Assembly: GCA_944393245.1 (NCBI GenBank)
Contig: CALXZM010000005.1
Coordinates: forward strand, 1 to 64,000
DNA from: an uncultured Alphaproteobacteria bacterium
Lineage (GTDB): Bacteria > Pseudomonadota > Alphaproteobacteria > Rs-D84
DNA: 64,000 nt
Direction: 5' to 3'
The translations under genes were made by a program, and so were the position numbers. Below, piece by piece: positions 1 to 8,671 of this stretch. Below the pieces are notes generated by a model. That model searched no databases and was not told the DNA's origin. It saw only the letters and a list, made by a program, of their open reading frames with translations. The first letter of the stretch is position 1; each line of letters opens with the position of its first letter.

Positions 1-77
1 AAATCGCGGGGGCCATGCCCCCACGCAAAATAAATCCCCACGACTTTGCGTGGGGCTTTATTTTGGCGCACCCGGCG
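1..77. repeat. Direct repeat copy 1 (tRNA-Arg 3' end plus terminator)
   Basis: Bases 1-77 are identical to 176-252, offset exactly 175. On the minus strand the unit starts with the last nucleotides of a tRNA (acceptor 3' strand and CCA) followed by a hairpin (36-55) with a T-rich tail. In this copy the rest of the tRNA is missing, so it is a displaced tRNA end. The repeat may extend left of the window. Confidence 0.9.
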
Positions 78-175
78 GATTCACTCGGCAATAAATATTG
101 CCTGTGTGGCATTCCTGACGTTTCGCACGGCGCGGGGCTTGTGCTCAACTACTCATTGTCGAACGCTGCGCGTTC

Positions 176-252
176 AAATCGCGGGGGCCATGCCCCCACG
201 CAAAATAAATCCCCACGACTTTGCGTGGGGCTTTATTTTGGCGCACCCGGCG
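176..252. repeat. Direct repeat copy 2 (overlaps intact tRNA-Arg)
   Basis: This is the second exact 77-base copy. Its right end lies in the acceptor and CCA part of the intact tRNA-Arg. The stem at 211-217/224-230 followed on the minus strand by ATTTATTTTG is a plausible terminator for that tRNA. The 98 bases between the copies hold no gene I can recognise. Confidence 0.9.
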
Positions 253-315
253 CGATTCGAACGCGCAATCCCCGCCTTCGGAGGGCGATGCTCTATCCAG
301 TTAAGCCACGGGTGC
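239..315 (-). tRNA. tRNA-Arg(CCG)
   Basis: On the minus strand a full cloverleaf can be written: acceptor GCACCCG/CGGGTGC, D-arm, an anticodon stem with loop CTCCGAA (anticodon CCG, reading CGG), a T-arm with TTCGAAT, discriminator G, and an encoded CCA at 239-241. The 3' flank is duplicated (see 1-77), as is common where elements have integrated at tRNA 3' ends. Confidence 0.95.
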
Positions 316-444
316 TGGTTTTATTTCGCAAAATTATATGCGCTTTTTATTGGAAAATCAATATATGATTTTATTATACTGCTTTTATCTTGCCTGGGGT
401 GGGCTTGTTTTATAAAATATATTCTTGTTTATAGGGGATACAAG

Positions 445-915
445 ATGAAATTATTTTTTGGGTCCATGCTGTTGTTTATACTAACCGCATGCAACAGTGT
501 TTATTTTCAGCCCGCTTCATTGGATACATCACAAACTTTTTATGCGGACCGCGGTGGTTACGGCATGCGAAAAAGCATTAAACAAAAAATGGATGAACGC
601 GGGTATAAAGTTATTGTCGGCACCGCAACCGCCAGTCGTGATGCAACAACTAATTCTGAAAATATAGAAATAGATTCCGCTGTTATTCCAGATAATGTGC
701 GGTATATAGTAAAGGTATCCGAACGCCGCGAAAAATTTAATCCGTTCTGGTGTCTGTTTAATGGATTTTGGTGGTGGAATTTTAATGTTTCTGTTGCTGA
801 CCAAGAAACCGGAACAGAATTATTGGCGTGGCGCGGGCGCGCGTGTCAAAACAGTGCACTGCGTATGCTGGACGATATATTGGACGAAATGGAGGCGAAA
901 GATGTCAGACAATAA
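445..915 (+). CDS. Small lipoprotein of unknown function
   Basis: 156 residues. The start at 445 is chosen because the protein then begins with a lysine, a hydrophobic stretch and the lipobox LTAC (Cys at about 16), so it is probably exported and lipidated. The open frame continues upstream through the repeat and tRNA, but that part has no signal and crosses RNA genes. The mature part is hydrophilic with an aromatic patch (FNPFWCLFNGFWWWNF, around residues 106-121). I recognise no family. It ends 14 bases inside the next gene, so the two are probably cotranscribed. Confidence 0.75.
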   Translation: MKLFFGSMLLFILTACNSVYFQPASLDTSQTFYADRGGYGMRKSIKQKMDERGYKVIVGTATASRDATTNSENIEIDSAVIPDNVRYIVKVSERREKFNPFWCLFNGFWWWNFNVSVADQETGTELLAWRGRACQNSALRMLDDILDEMEAKDVRQ

Positions 916-1327
916 TGATATTCAATCTGTTATAGATGTTGTAAAATCGTGCGATGATTTAATTTTGTGTACTAATCGTATGGATGGGTATCCAGATGCA
1001 CGTCATGTCGCAAATATGATGAACAAAGATGTGCAAAATCTGGGTTTACACTTTTTAACGGGCGCAGACACACCAAAATTTAAACAAATCATGAAAAATC
1101 ACAAGTGCTGTTTGTATTATTTTAATCCACAAAACAGATATGCAGTACGTTTATATGGCGAAATAACCCCAATTGATAATTTGGAAACGAAACGTCAATA
1201 CTGGCGCGACGATTTTAAAAATTTTGGTTATTTGGGTGCGGACGATCCAGAATTCATGCTGTTGGAATTTAAACCACATTCATATAAGTTTTATGTCGGC
1301 AATGAAATGAGAAGTGGAATAATATAA
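902..1327 (+). CDS. Pyridoxamine 5'-phosphate oxidase-like flavin protein
   Basis: 141 residues. The start at 902 follows GGAGG at 891-895 and overlaps the end of the lipoprotein gene. The sequence has the split-barrel look of the general stress protein 26/PNPOx-like family: an N-terminal helix, 'LILCTNRMDGYPDARHVANM', then 'LHFLTGADTPKFKQI', 'CCLYYFNPQNRYAVRLYGEI' and a C-terminal 'LEFKPHSYKFYVG'. Members bind FMN or related cofactors; the substrate cannot be told from sequence. A bidirectional terminator follows directly. Confidence 0.8.
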   Translation: MSDNNDIQSVIDVVKSCDDLILCTNRMDGYPDARHVANMMNKDVQNLGLHFLTGADTPKFKQIMKNHKCCLYYFNPQNRYAVRLYGEITPIDNLETKRQYWRDDFKNFGYLGADDPEFMLLEFKPHSYKFYVGNEMRSGII

Positions 1328-1332
1328 ACAAT

Positions 1333-1362
1333 AAAAAATCCCCCGTTTTGGGGGATTTTTTT
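1333..1362. terminator. Bidirectional rho-independent terminator
   Basis: Perfect 12-bp stem (1333-1344 with 1350-1361) with A-tract on one side and T-tract on the other. It lies between the convergent PNPOx-like gene and rubrerythrin and overlaps the rubrerythrin stop codon, so it can serve both. Confidence 0.9.
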
Positions 1363-1987
1363 AATCGTCGATTTTTGCGTATTCACAGAAACCTTCGTTA
1401 GTGTCACAGCGTGAAATTGTTCCTTCGCTGATAAAATAACCCTGGGCGTGCAAACATGCCGGGCAAACTTTTGGGGCTTCGGTCCCGATGTGCCACATGC
1501 CACAGTTCGTACAACGCCACATAACGATTTTATCCTGCTTAAACAGGGTTCCTGTTTCAATCGCTTCTATTAATGCACGATAACGTGATTCATGATAACG
1601 TTCCGCATAGCCGATGTTTTTCAAAATTTCTGCGATGGAATCAAAACCCTCTTGGGCGGCAATTTGGGCAAATTTCGGATACATGTTTGTGTTTTCTTCG
1701 TGTTCACCGAATGCCGCAGCCTGTAAATTTTCCAACGTCGTACCGATTTTTCCCGCAGGATATGATGCGGTTATTTCTAAATCGCCCCCTTCTAGAAATT
1801 TGAACAAGCGGGACGCATGTTCTTTTTCCTGTTCGGCAGTTTCCAAAAAGATTTTTGCAATTGCCTGATAACCTTCATCTTTGGCCTTGGACGCAAAAAA
1901 AGTATAACGATTGCGTGCCTGGGATTCGCCAGCAAATGCAATCAGCAGATTTTTTTCTGTTTGTGTCCCTTTTAATGACAATGCCAT
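1361..1987 (-). CDS. rbr: Rubrerythrin
   Basis: 208 residues. An N-terminal ferritin-like four-helix domain contains the di-iron ligands in FAGESQARNRY (about 18-28), ETAEQEKEHA, FGEHEENTNMY and GYAERYHESRYRAL. A C-terminal rubredoxin-like zinc-ribbon or iron knuckle carries two CxxC pairs (CTNC and CPAC). The family reduces peroxide with electrons from rubredoxin and protects anaerobes. The enzyme extends about 18 residues beyond the last CxxC with two more Cys, which is slightly longer than usual. A purine-rich ribosome site sits just upstream. It is transcribed alone. Confidence 0.95.
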   Translation of the reverse strand: MALSLKGTQTEKNLLIAFAGESQARNRYTFFASKAKDEGYQAIAKIFLETAEQEKEHASRLFKFLEGGDLEITASYPAGKIGTTLENLQAAAFGEHEENTNMYPKFAQIAAQEGFDSIAEILKNIGYAERYHESRYRALIEAIETGTLFKQDKIVMWRCTNCGMWHIGTEAPKVCPACLHAQGYFISEGTISRCDTNEGFCEYAKIDD

Positions 1988-2094
1988 TTTCTGTTCTCCT
2001 TTCGTTAATTGTTAACAGTTATTATGATTTGTATCCAAAATACTATCAGAAAAAATCAAAAAATCAAATTCTATATACCGCGCTGTTTATACTG

Positions 2095-3601
<1,507 letters not shown>

Positions 3602-3619
3602 TCATTATAACTTAAAAAC

Positions 3620-3647
3620 TTGCAATTGCCACCATAAATATTATAAT
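3620..3647 (+). promoter_or_regulatory. Probable tmRNA promoter
   Basis: TTGCAA at 3620-3625, a 16-base spacer, then TATAAT at 3642-3647. The layout and hexamers match the promoter of tRNA-Met at 8356-8383 exactly. The predicted start is near 3654, just before the tmRNA acceptor piece. Confidence 0.75.
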
Positions 3648-3654
3648 TATTTTG

Positions 3655-3975
3655 TCACAAAAGTGATGATGATTCTGAATCCGTTGCGGAATAGTCGTTT
3701 TGGACTGGGGGGCGGTACCCCACAGCTCCACCATTAAACTTTTATGGGGCTGACATAGTTTCGACAGGCGAAGTAAAGGCAAATCGGTTGAATCCGACGT
3801 GGCGTCGTTAAAAGCCGAATAAAAACTGAATGGCGATAGAATCGCTGCGAACGACAATGTTCGCCTTGCAATGGCTGCCTAATACAGGATTGGATGTAAT
3901 TGGCGATTGTTGATTGCATCCGTTTCAGCATATTGCGGGGTCGTCGGGTACCCGGCAACAGAAACCCGACAGATT
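3655..3975 (+). ncRNA. ssrA: Two-piece (circularly permuted) tmRNA
   Basis: The acceptor piece comes first: a T-arm-like stem TGGGG/CCCCA followed by CAGCTCCACCA ending at 3733. A 12-base spacer is followed by the coding piece, which starts GGGGCTGACATAGTTTCGAC at 3746. CAGCTCC and GGGGCTG pair over 7 bp (one G.U) to make the tRNA-like acceptor stem across the spacer. The tag reading frame is GCG at 3847 to TAA at 3880-3882 and encodes ANDNVRLAMAA, with the ClpXP-type hydrophobic end; one Ala codon earlier may be the resume codon. This gene order (acceptor before coding) is the alphaproteobacterial form, in which the spacer is removed to give two RNAs. The 3' end is approximate. smpB is at 57.6 kb. 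Confidence 0.95.
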
Positions 3976-4003
3976 GAATTTATTAACTAAAAAAGGTTGA
4001 AAA

Positions 4004-4231
4004 ATGTTCGGAAAGGTTAAAAAAGTTTTCTTTACGGGAATGTTTGGTATTTTATATATTTCTTTCATTGCACAGATTGTTTATATTCTGGGCTGGGTTC
4101 CGGGAATTGACGCAAAATTGGCCTGGATGGGTGTGTTGGCGTTTGAATGGTTGGCACTGATTGCCGCGCGTTATCTGTCAAAACGGTCCAGCAACAACGC
4201 ACAGTACAACGGATATGGACGTCGTCGTTAA
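4004..4231 (+). CDS. Small membrane protein, unknown
   Basis: 75 residues with two hydrophobic segments (about 8-32 and 38-58) and a basic, Asn/Tyr/Arg-rich tail ending YGRRR. The tail resembles the C-terminal tails of small inner-membrane proteins. A purine-rich AAAAAGG lies before the start. The gene sits between the tmRNA and a terminator, so it may be read through from the tmRNA promoter or have its own. No function can be assigned. Confidence 0.7.
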   Translation: MFGKVKKVFFTGMFGILYISFIAQIVYILGWVPGIDAKLAWMGVLAFEWLALIAARYLSKRSSNNAQYNGYGRRR

Positions 4232-4254
4232 TTGTAAATGACGATATTATTTTG

Positions 4255-4279
4255 AAAGTCCCCGTTTGGGGACTTTTTA
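4255..4279 (+). terminator. Rho-independent terminator
   Basis: Stem of 9 bp (4255-4263 with 4268-4276), GTTT loop and a T-tail. It separates the small membrane protein from the Lon-like gene. Confidence 0.88.
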
Positions 4280-4285
4280 TAACCC

Positions 4286-4314
4286 TTGAAAAGTAACAAA
4301 AAAATACTTATATT
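4286..4314 (+). promoter_or_regulatory. Promoter for a possibly leaderless lon-like mRNA
   Basis: TTGAAA at 4286-4291, a 17-base spacer and TATATT at 4309-4314. Transcription should begin around 4320-4324, at or next to the second ATG (4324) of the gene. There is no ribosome-binding sequence before either ATG, so translation is probably leaderless. Confidence 0.6.
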
Positions 4315-4317
4315 ATC

Positions 4318-6081
4318 ATGGCTATGAGAAACTATCTTTTACCTTTTCGTGATTTTGTTGTGCACCCTGGATTGGCGGTTCCGTTGCATATCGACAACGC
4401 TTTGTCTATTGCGTGTATAGAGGCCGCATCCACAAATCAAAAATTGGTTATAACACCACAACGCAGTTGGTCGTATCCGTCATCCCCAGACGATTTATAC
4501 GATATTGGCACAATTGGCGATATTGTCCAGGTATTACGCCTGCCCGATGGGACGTTGCATGTAATAATGCGGACAACTGATATTGTTAATCTGAATGATA
4601 TTAAAATTGAAAACGGCATGTTTACCGCGGAAACGGCCCCTGTGGAAATTTTGGATGACAGTGGTTTTGAACAAACGTTGGCACTGCGGGACAAGGTCGC
4701 AGAAAACCTGCAATCGTTGGCGGCATCACGCAAATTCAAAATTGATAAAATTCGCGCCATTGTACAAAACTATCCCATGGCGGCATTTGTGGATTCTGTG
4801 ATTCAGACAACTGACATCAATACAGATGAAGCCGTACGTATTTTACGCGCAGCATCATGGCGGGACAAGTTAATGATTTTATTGGAAAAAATAAATTTAT
4901 TGGCTGAAACCGCAAAGATAGAAGATTCCATTAATCGTCGTATTCACGAACAAATGGAAAATGGCCGACGCGAGGCAATTTTACAGGAAAAAATGCGGGC
5001 CATTCAACGCGAAATGGGTGATGAAGGCGATGAAATGATGGATACTGAAAATCTGCGTAAACGTATCGATCGTTCTGCTATGCCACGCGAAGCCAAAGAA
5101 AAGGCCATGTCCGAATGGAAGCGTATGCGCAGTATGTCGCCCATGTCAAACGAAGGCGGATTGTTAAAAACTTATTTGGAAGAATTGCTGGCCATGCCGT
5201 GGGGTAAATCTGACAAGGCAACAATAGATTTAAAATCTGCGCGCGCGGTACTGGATTCACAACATTCTGGTATGCAACCTGTCAAAGAACGCATTTTGGA
5301 ACATATCGCCGTTATGAAAAAAACCGGCGGCAACCAGGGCAGTATTTTATGCTTCGTCGGCGCACCGGGCGTTGGCAAAACATCATTATGCAAATCCATT
5401 GCGGACGCATTGGGGCGTAAGTATCAACGTATTTCACTGGGTGGAATTTCAGACGAAGCGCATTTCCGCGGACACCGCAAAACATATATCGGTGCCCAAA
5501 CCGGGCGTATTATGGATGCACTTAAACGGTGCAAGGCCAATAATCCTGTAATCGTACTGGACGAAATTGATAAAATGGGACGCGATTGGCGGGGTGATCC
5601 GGAATCCGCGTTGTTGGAAATACTGGATCCAGAACAAAACAAATCTTTCCGTGACCATTATTTAGAGGTAGACTTTGACCTGTCCAACGTGTTATTTATC
5701 GCAACCGCAAACAGTTTAAATATGTCCAATGCGTTAAAAGACCGTATGGAAATTATTGAAATCCCAGGTTACAGCGAAGATGAAAAAGTTCAAATCGCGC
5801 GTGAACATTTGATTGCGCGTGCGGCGCGTGACACGGGTTGGAACATTGAAAATGTGATAATCAGCGATGATGCGTTGCGTCACTTGATACGCAACTATAC
5901 ATCCGAAGACGGTGTGCGTGAATTACAGCGCGAATTGACGGCGTTGTTACGTCGCACATTACTGGAACACGATGGCGAAGATGTTAAAACAGAATTTACG
6001 CCACAAAAAATAGATGAATTATTGTCTGTACGCAAATCTGCAACAATGTCAAAACGTATCGGTTTTGGCGTTCGGGCATAA
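4318..6081 (+). CDS. Lon-family AAA+ protein lacking the protease domain
   Basis: 587 residues (585 if translation starts at the second ATG, 4324). An N-terminal Lon substrate-binding domain (LPFRDFVVHPG, about 8-18) is followed by a coiled middle region and a complete AAA+ module: Walker A GAPGVGKT at 348-355, Walker B VIVLDEIDKM at 411-420, sensor 'FIATANS' and a C-terminal ATPase alpha domain. It ends at 'KRIGFGVRA', where bacterial Lon (about 780 residues) would enter the Ser-Lys protease domain. No protease residues are found in any frame downstream; tsaB starts 11 bases later. So this is an ATPase or unfoldase without proteolysis, not a sequencing truncation of the end that I can see. 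It forms an operon with tsaB and rimI. Confidence 0.93.
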   Translation: MAMRNYLLPFRDFVVHPGLAVPLHIDNALSIACIEAASTNQKLVITPQRSWSYPSSPDDLYDIGTIGDIVQVLRLPDGTLHVIMRTTDIVNLNDIKIENGMFTAETAPVEILDDSGFEQTLALRDKVAENLQSLAASRKFKIDKIRAIVQNYPMAAFVDSVIQTTDINTDEAVRILRAASWRDKLMILLEKINLLAETAKIEDSINRRIHEQMENGRREAILQEKMRAIQREMGDEGDEMMDTENLRKRIDRSAMPREAKEKAMSEWKRMRSMSPMSNEGGLLKTYLEELLAMPWGKSDKATIDLKSARAVLDSQHSGMQPVKERILEHIAVMKKTGGNQGSILCFVGAPGVGKTSLCKSIADALGRKYQRISLGGISDEAHFRGHRKTYIGAQTGRIMDALKRCKANNPVIVLDEIDKMGRDWRGDPESALLEILDPEQNKSFRDHYLEVDFDLSNVLFIATANSLNMSNALKDRMEIIEIPGYSEDEKVQIAREHLIARAARDTGWNIENVIISDDALRHLIRNYTSEDGVRELQRELTALLRRTLLEHDGEDVKTEFTPQKIDELLSVRKSATMSKRIGFGVRA

Positions 6082-6092
6082 AGGTATACAAA

Positions 6093-6635
6093 ATGATTCT
6101 GGTTATCAATACATCAGGAAATGGTTTGGATTTTGTCTTAGATGACAAATACAAACACGTTGATGCGGAAAAGCAATCTGTTGCGCTGCCGATAGAGACA
6201 GAACGTTTTTTAACAGAATGCGGCGCAAAATGGTCTGATTTAACAGCAATCGGTGTTGTCGTCGGCCCGGGCAGTTTTACTGGGATTCGGCTGGGCATCG
6301 CATATGCCAAGGGATTGGCAATTGGATTGAATATTCCCGTTGTTCCAATTAACGCATTTGAATTATACTTGTACGAAGCACCAGATGCATTTGTTGCGAT
6401 TGATTCTGGGCGTGGTGATTTCTTTGTTGCAGCAAAAGGCCTGGCACCATGCACAATGACAATTGACGATGTTGAAACAAAGCAAATGGACTGGTCACGC
6501 ACAGTTGGACACAAACCATTTGATTTACGCAACGCAATCCCAATAATAAAAAACAAGTTGGGCACAGAAAACATCGAACAGGTATTACCAATGTATCTGC
6601 GCCCCAGTTATGCTGAACAGGCAAAAAATAAATAA
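6093..6635 (+). CDS. tsaB: tRNA threonylcarbamoyladenosine biosynthesis protein TsaB
   Basis: 180 residues, somewhat shorter than E. coli TsaB. It belongs to the ASKHA fold: 'MILVINTSG' at the start and the signature 'VVVGPGSFTGIRLGIAYAKG' at about 53-72. TsaB is the scaffold that pairs with TsaD in making t6A at position 37 of tRNAs reading ANN codons. It is followed 3 bases later by rimI, a classic arrangement, and lies 11 bases after the Lon-like gene. Confidence 0.95.
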   Translation: MILVINTSGNGLDFVLDDKYKHVDAEKQSVALPIETERFLTECGAKWSDLTAIGVVVGPGSFTGIRLGIAYAKGLAIGLNIPVVPINAFELYLYEAPDAFVAIDSGRGDFFVAAKGLAPCTMTIDDVETKQMDWSRTVGHKPFDLRNAIPIIKNKLGTENIEQVLPMYLRPSYAEQAKNK

Positions 6636-6638
6636 CAA

Positions 6639-7025
6639 ATGTTAAACGAACTGGAACGTTTGCACGCGGCATGTTTTCCGAACAAACCATGGTCGGCAAA
6701 TGATTTTGCTGATTTAAAAAAGTCTGGCTGTGATATTATGGCCAGCCAGAATGGTTTCGCCGTATGGCGTGTTGTTGCCGATGAATCAGAAATTATAACA
6801 ATTGGCGTTCATCCAAATGCCCGCAGGGCTGGGATAGCATCAGCGATGCTGACGTTAATTGAAAATGACGCAAAACAGCGGGGGGCACAAAAAATTTTTC
6901 TGGAAGTGGCAGAAAACAACCACCCTGCCCGCGCAATGTATGAACGTAACGGATTTGTACAAATTGGCGTTCGCCCAAAATACTATGATGGAATTGATGC
7001 CATATTAATGGAAAAGAAATTATAG
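6639..7025 (+). CDS. rimI: GNAT N-acetyltransferase, RimI-like
   Basis: 128 residues. The GNAT fold is visible: 'LHAACFPNKPWSANDF' start typical of RimI, beta strand 'IITIGVHPNARRAGIASAML' with the acetyl-CoA loop RRAGIA (about 61-66), and 'LEVAENNHPARAMYERNGF' (about 84-102). RimI acetylates the N-terminal Ala of ribosomal protein S18. Position right after tsaB supports the call, though other GNAT substrates cannot be excluded. Confidence 0.88.
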   Translation: MLNELERLHAACFPNKPWSANDFADLKKSGCDIMASQNGFAVWRVVADESEIITIGVHPNARRAGIASAMLTLIENDAKQRGAQKIFLEVAENNHPARAMYERNGFVQIGVRPKYYDGIDAILMEKKL

Positions 7026-7029
7026 TTTT

Positions 7030-8301
7030 CTATTTTTCTGAAACAAAATCTAAAACCCGGTTATCAAATATAACATCGCGTGGTCGCAGTGGCGACGCAA
7101 TATGCATATCGGATGCACTGCGTGTTCGTGATAATGCAACATATGTTTGACCATGGGCAAACGCGCCGCGTGAAATGTCAACAATTACGCTGTCCAGTGT
7201 TTTACCCTGGGCCTTGTGTATTGTCATGGCATATCCCAGATTTAATGGAAACTGTTTAAAACTGCCGACTTCGTTTTCCTGTAATCTGTCATTTTCATCA
7301 CGAACATATTCTATTTTTTGCCATTTTTCTGGCTTTACCGTTACAATATCCCGTGTTTTATTCAGCAATTCAACAGTTATATCACGTGCACCCAGATTGC
7401 GAACAATGCCCATTGACCCATTATGCCATTTATCGCCATTTTTAACAAAAACAACCAATGCGCCAACCTTTAACGTCAAAGCCATTGGTGCGGGCACATC
7501 ACGTTCAGAAAATGTCCCATTTAATTCGCCGTTATACGTTATGTCGGGCGCATTTATTTGCGCCAATCGTGACGCATTGATACGTTCTGCGACTGCACGA
7601 AATGGGGTTATTATAACAGCATTTTCGCGGCGTGTGGAATCGCATATTTGGCAATGATTAAAAAAATCCAATGCGCCAATATCGTTATTACGCAACCGAC
7701 GTAAATTTTCCAACAACGCGGTATCACTTTGTCGATATACTAAATCAAAATCGTAACGAATAAAATCGGCCCGTCCGTATACATTAGCATCAAAAAAATA
7801 TGCATTATCGTGTCCGTATTCCGTGCGATAATATTCCATTGCATCACGCGTAATTACTGGGGGCAATTGAAATAAGTCACCGATGGCAACGACCTGTAAC
7901 CCACCAAACGGTTCATTATTACGCCGCGCCGTACGTGCCAATATATCAATGGCGTCCAACAAATCGGGCGCAACCATTGATATTTCATCAATTATCAAAA
8001 CGTCGGCGGCATTCAGTATATTACGTGGTTTGGCCTTTAACTTTAATAATTCAGGCATAATAAAATCGCGCGGTTGAATTTGAAACAGTGAATGAATCGT
8101 TTGTCCGCCCACATTTAATGCGGATACCGCCGTTGGACACGCGCAAATTATACGCTTGTTTGATGCGCTTTTCAGATAATTCACAAATGTCGATTTTCCG
8201 GTTCCGGCCTGGCCCAGGATTAGTAAATTAGAATTTGTGCGTTCAATTGTGTTAAACGCACTGGTTTGCACGTCACTTAATATCTGTACCAGTTCCGACA
8301 T
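7030..8301 (-). CDS. PIF1/RecD2-like superfamily 1B helicase
   Basis: 423 residues from the ATG at 8301; an in-frame extension upstream lacks a ribosome site and overlaps promoter-like DNA. Motif I is GQAGTGKS (about 30-37), motif II is LIIDEISM (about 81-88), motif III is AIGDLFQLPP (about 117-126), and near the C terminus are 'AMTIHKAQGKT' and 'TYVALSRTRS' (motifs V/VI). The family unwinds DNA 5' to 3' (G-quadruplex, recombination intermediates). It converges on rimI with 4 bases between them. Exact role unknown. Confidence 0.9.
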   Translation of the reverse strand: MSELVQILSDVQTSAFNTIERTNSNLLILGQAGTGKSTFVNYLKSASNKRIICACPTAVSALNVGGQTIHSLFQIQPRDFIMPELLKLKAKPRNILNAADVLIIDEISMVAPDLLDAIDILARTARRNNEPFGGLQVVAIGDLFQLPPVITRDAMEYYRTEYGHDNAYFFDANVYGRADFIRYDFDLVYRQSDTALLENLRRLRNNDIGALDFFNHCQICDSTRRENAVIITPFRAVAERINASRLAQINAPDITYNGELNGTFSERDVPAPMALTLKVGALVVFVKNGDKWHNGSMGIVRNLGARDITVELLNKTRDIVTVKPEKWQKIEYVRDENDRLQENEVGSFKQFPLNLGYAMTIHKAQGKTLDSVIVDISRGAFAHGQTYVALSRTRSASDMHIASPLRPRDVIFDNRVLDFVSEK

Positions 8302-8355
8302 GCCGAATATATTGGCACAATTGATATAAAAAATAAAGTATATAATAAAAATCAC

Positions 8356-8383
8356 TTGCAACAAAAATGAAAAGGTATATAAT
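8356..8383 (+). promoter_or_regulatory. tRNA-Met promoter
   Basis: TTGCAA at 8356-8361, a 16-base spacer and TATAAT at 8378-8383, ending 9 bases before the mature 5' end of the tRNA. It is the same hexamer pair and spacing as the tmRNA promoter. Confidence 0.82.
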
Positions 8384-8392
8384 TGCGTCCGT

Positions 8393-8469
8393 GGGTTAGT
8401 AGCTCAGTTGGTTAGAGCGGAGCGCTCATAACGCTTTGGTCGTGGGTTCGAGTCCTACCTAACCCACCA
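8393..8469 (+). tRNA. tRNA with CAT anticodon (Met, elongator type)
   Basis: Acceptor GGGTTAG/CTAACCC, D-arm, anticodon loop CTCATAA (CAT at 8427-8429), T-arm with TTCGAGT, discriminator A and an encoded CCA. The first base pair is G-C, so it is not the initiator type. A lysidine-modified tRNA-Ile2 also has CAT and cannot be fully excluded from sequence reading. Confidence 0.93.
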
Positions 8470-8671
8470 CACATTACGCGCCGTGTGCGCGTTTTTATTT
8501 TTAATTGTTTTTTGTCGCAACTGTCCAGTAATTCTGCATTATGCATGCGACAACACGAAAAAACATCCGTACAATGCAATAAATTTTTACAATAAATATT
8601 ATATTTCTGTATTTTTCCCTTGCACGACATGCCGTGTTTTTTCTAGAATGAAATACAAAAGAGGGAAAGAT

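Noticed and set aside
46..444. In-frame extension of the first lipoprotein gene through the tRNA-Arg
   Set aside because: It crosses a tRNA and exact repeats on the other strand and has no ribosome site. A lipoprotein signal starts only at 445.
3612..3958. Open frames on the minus strand at 3.6-4.0 kb
   Set aside because: They overlap the tmRNA completely.
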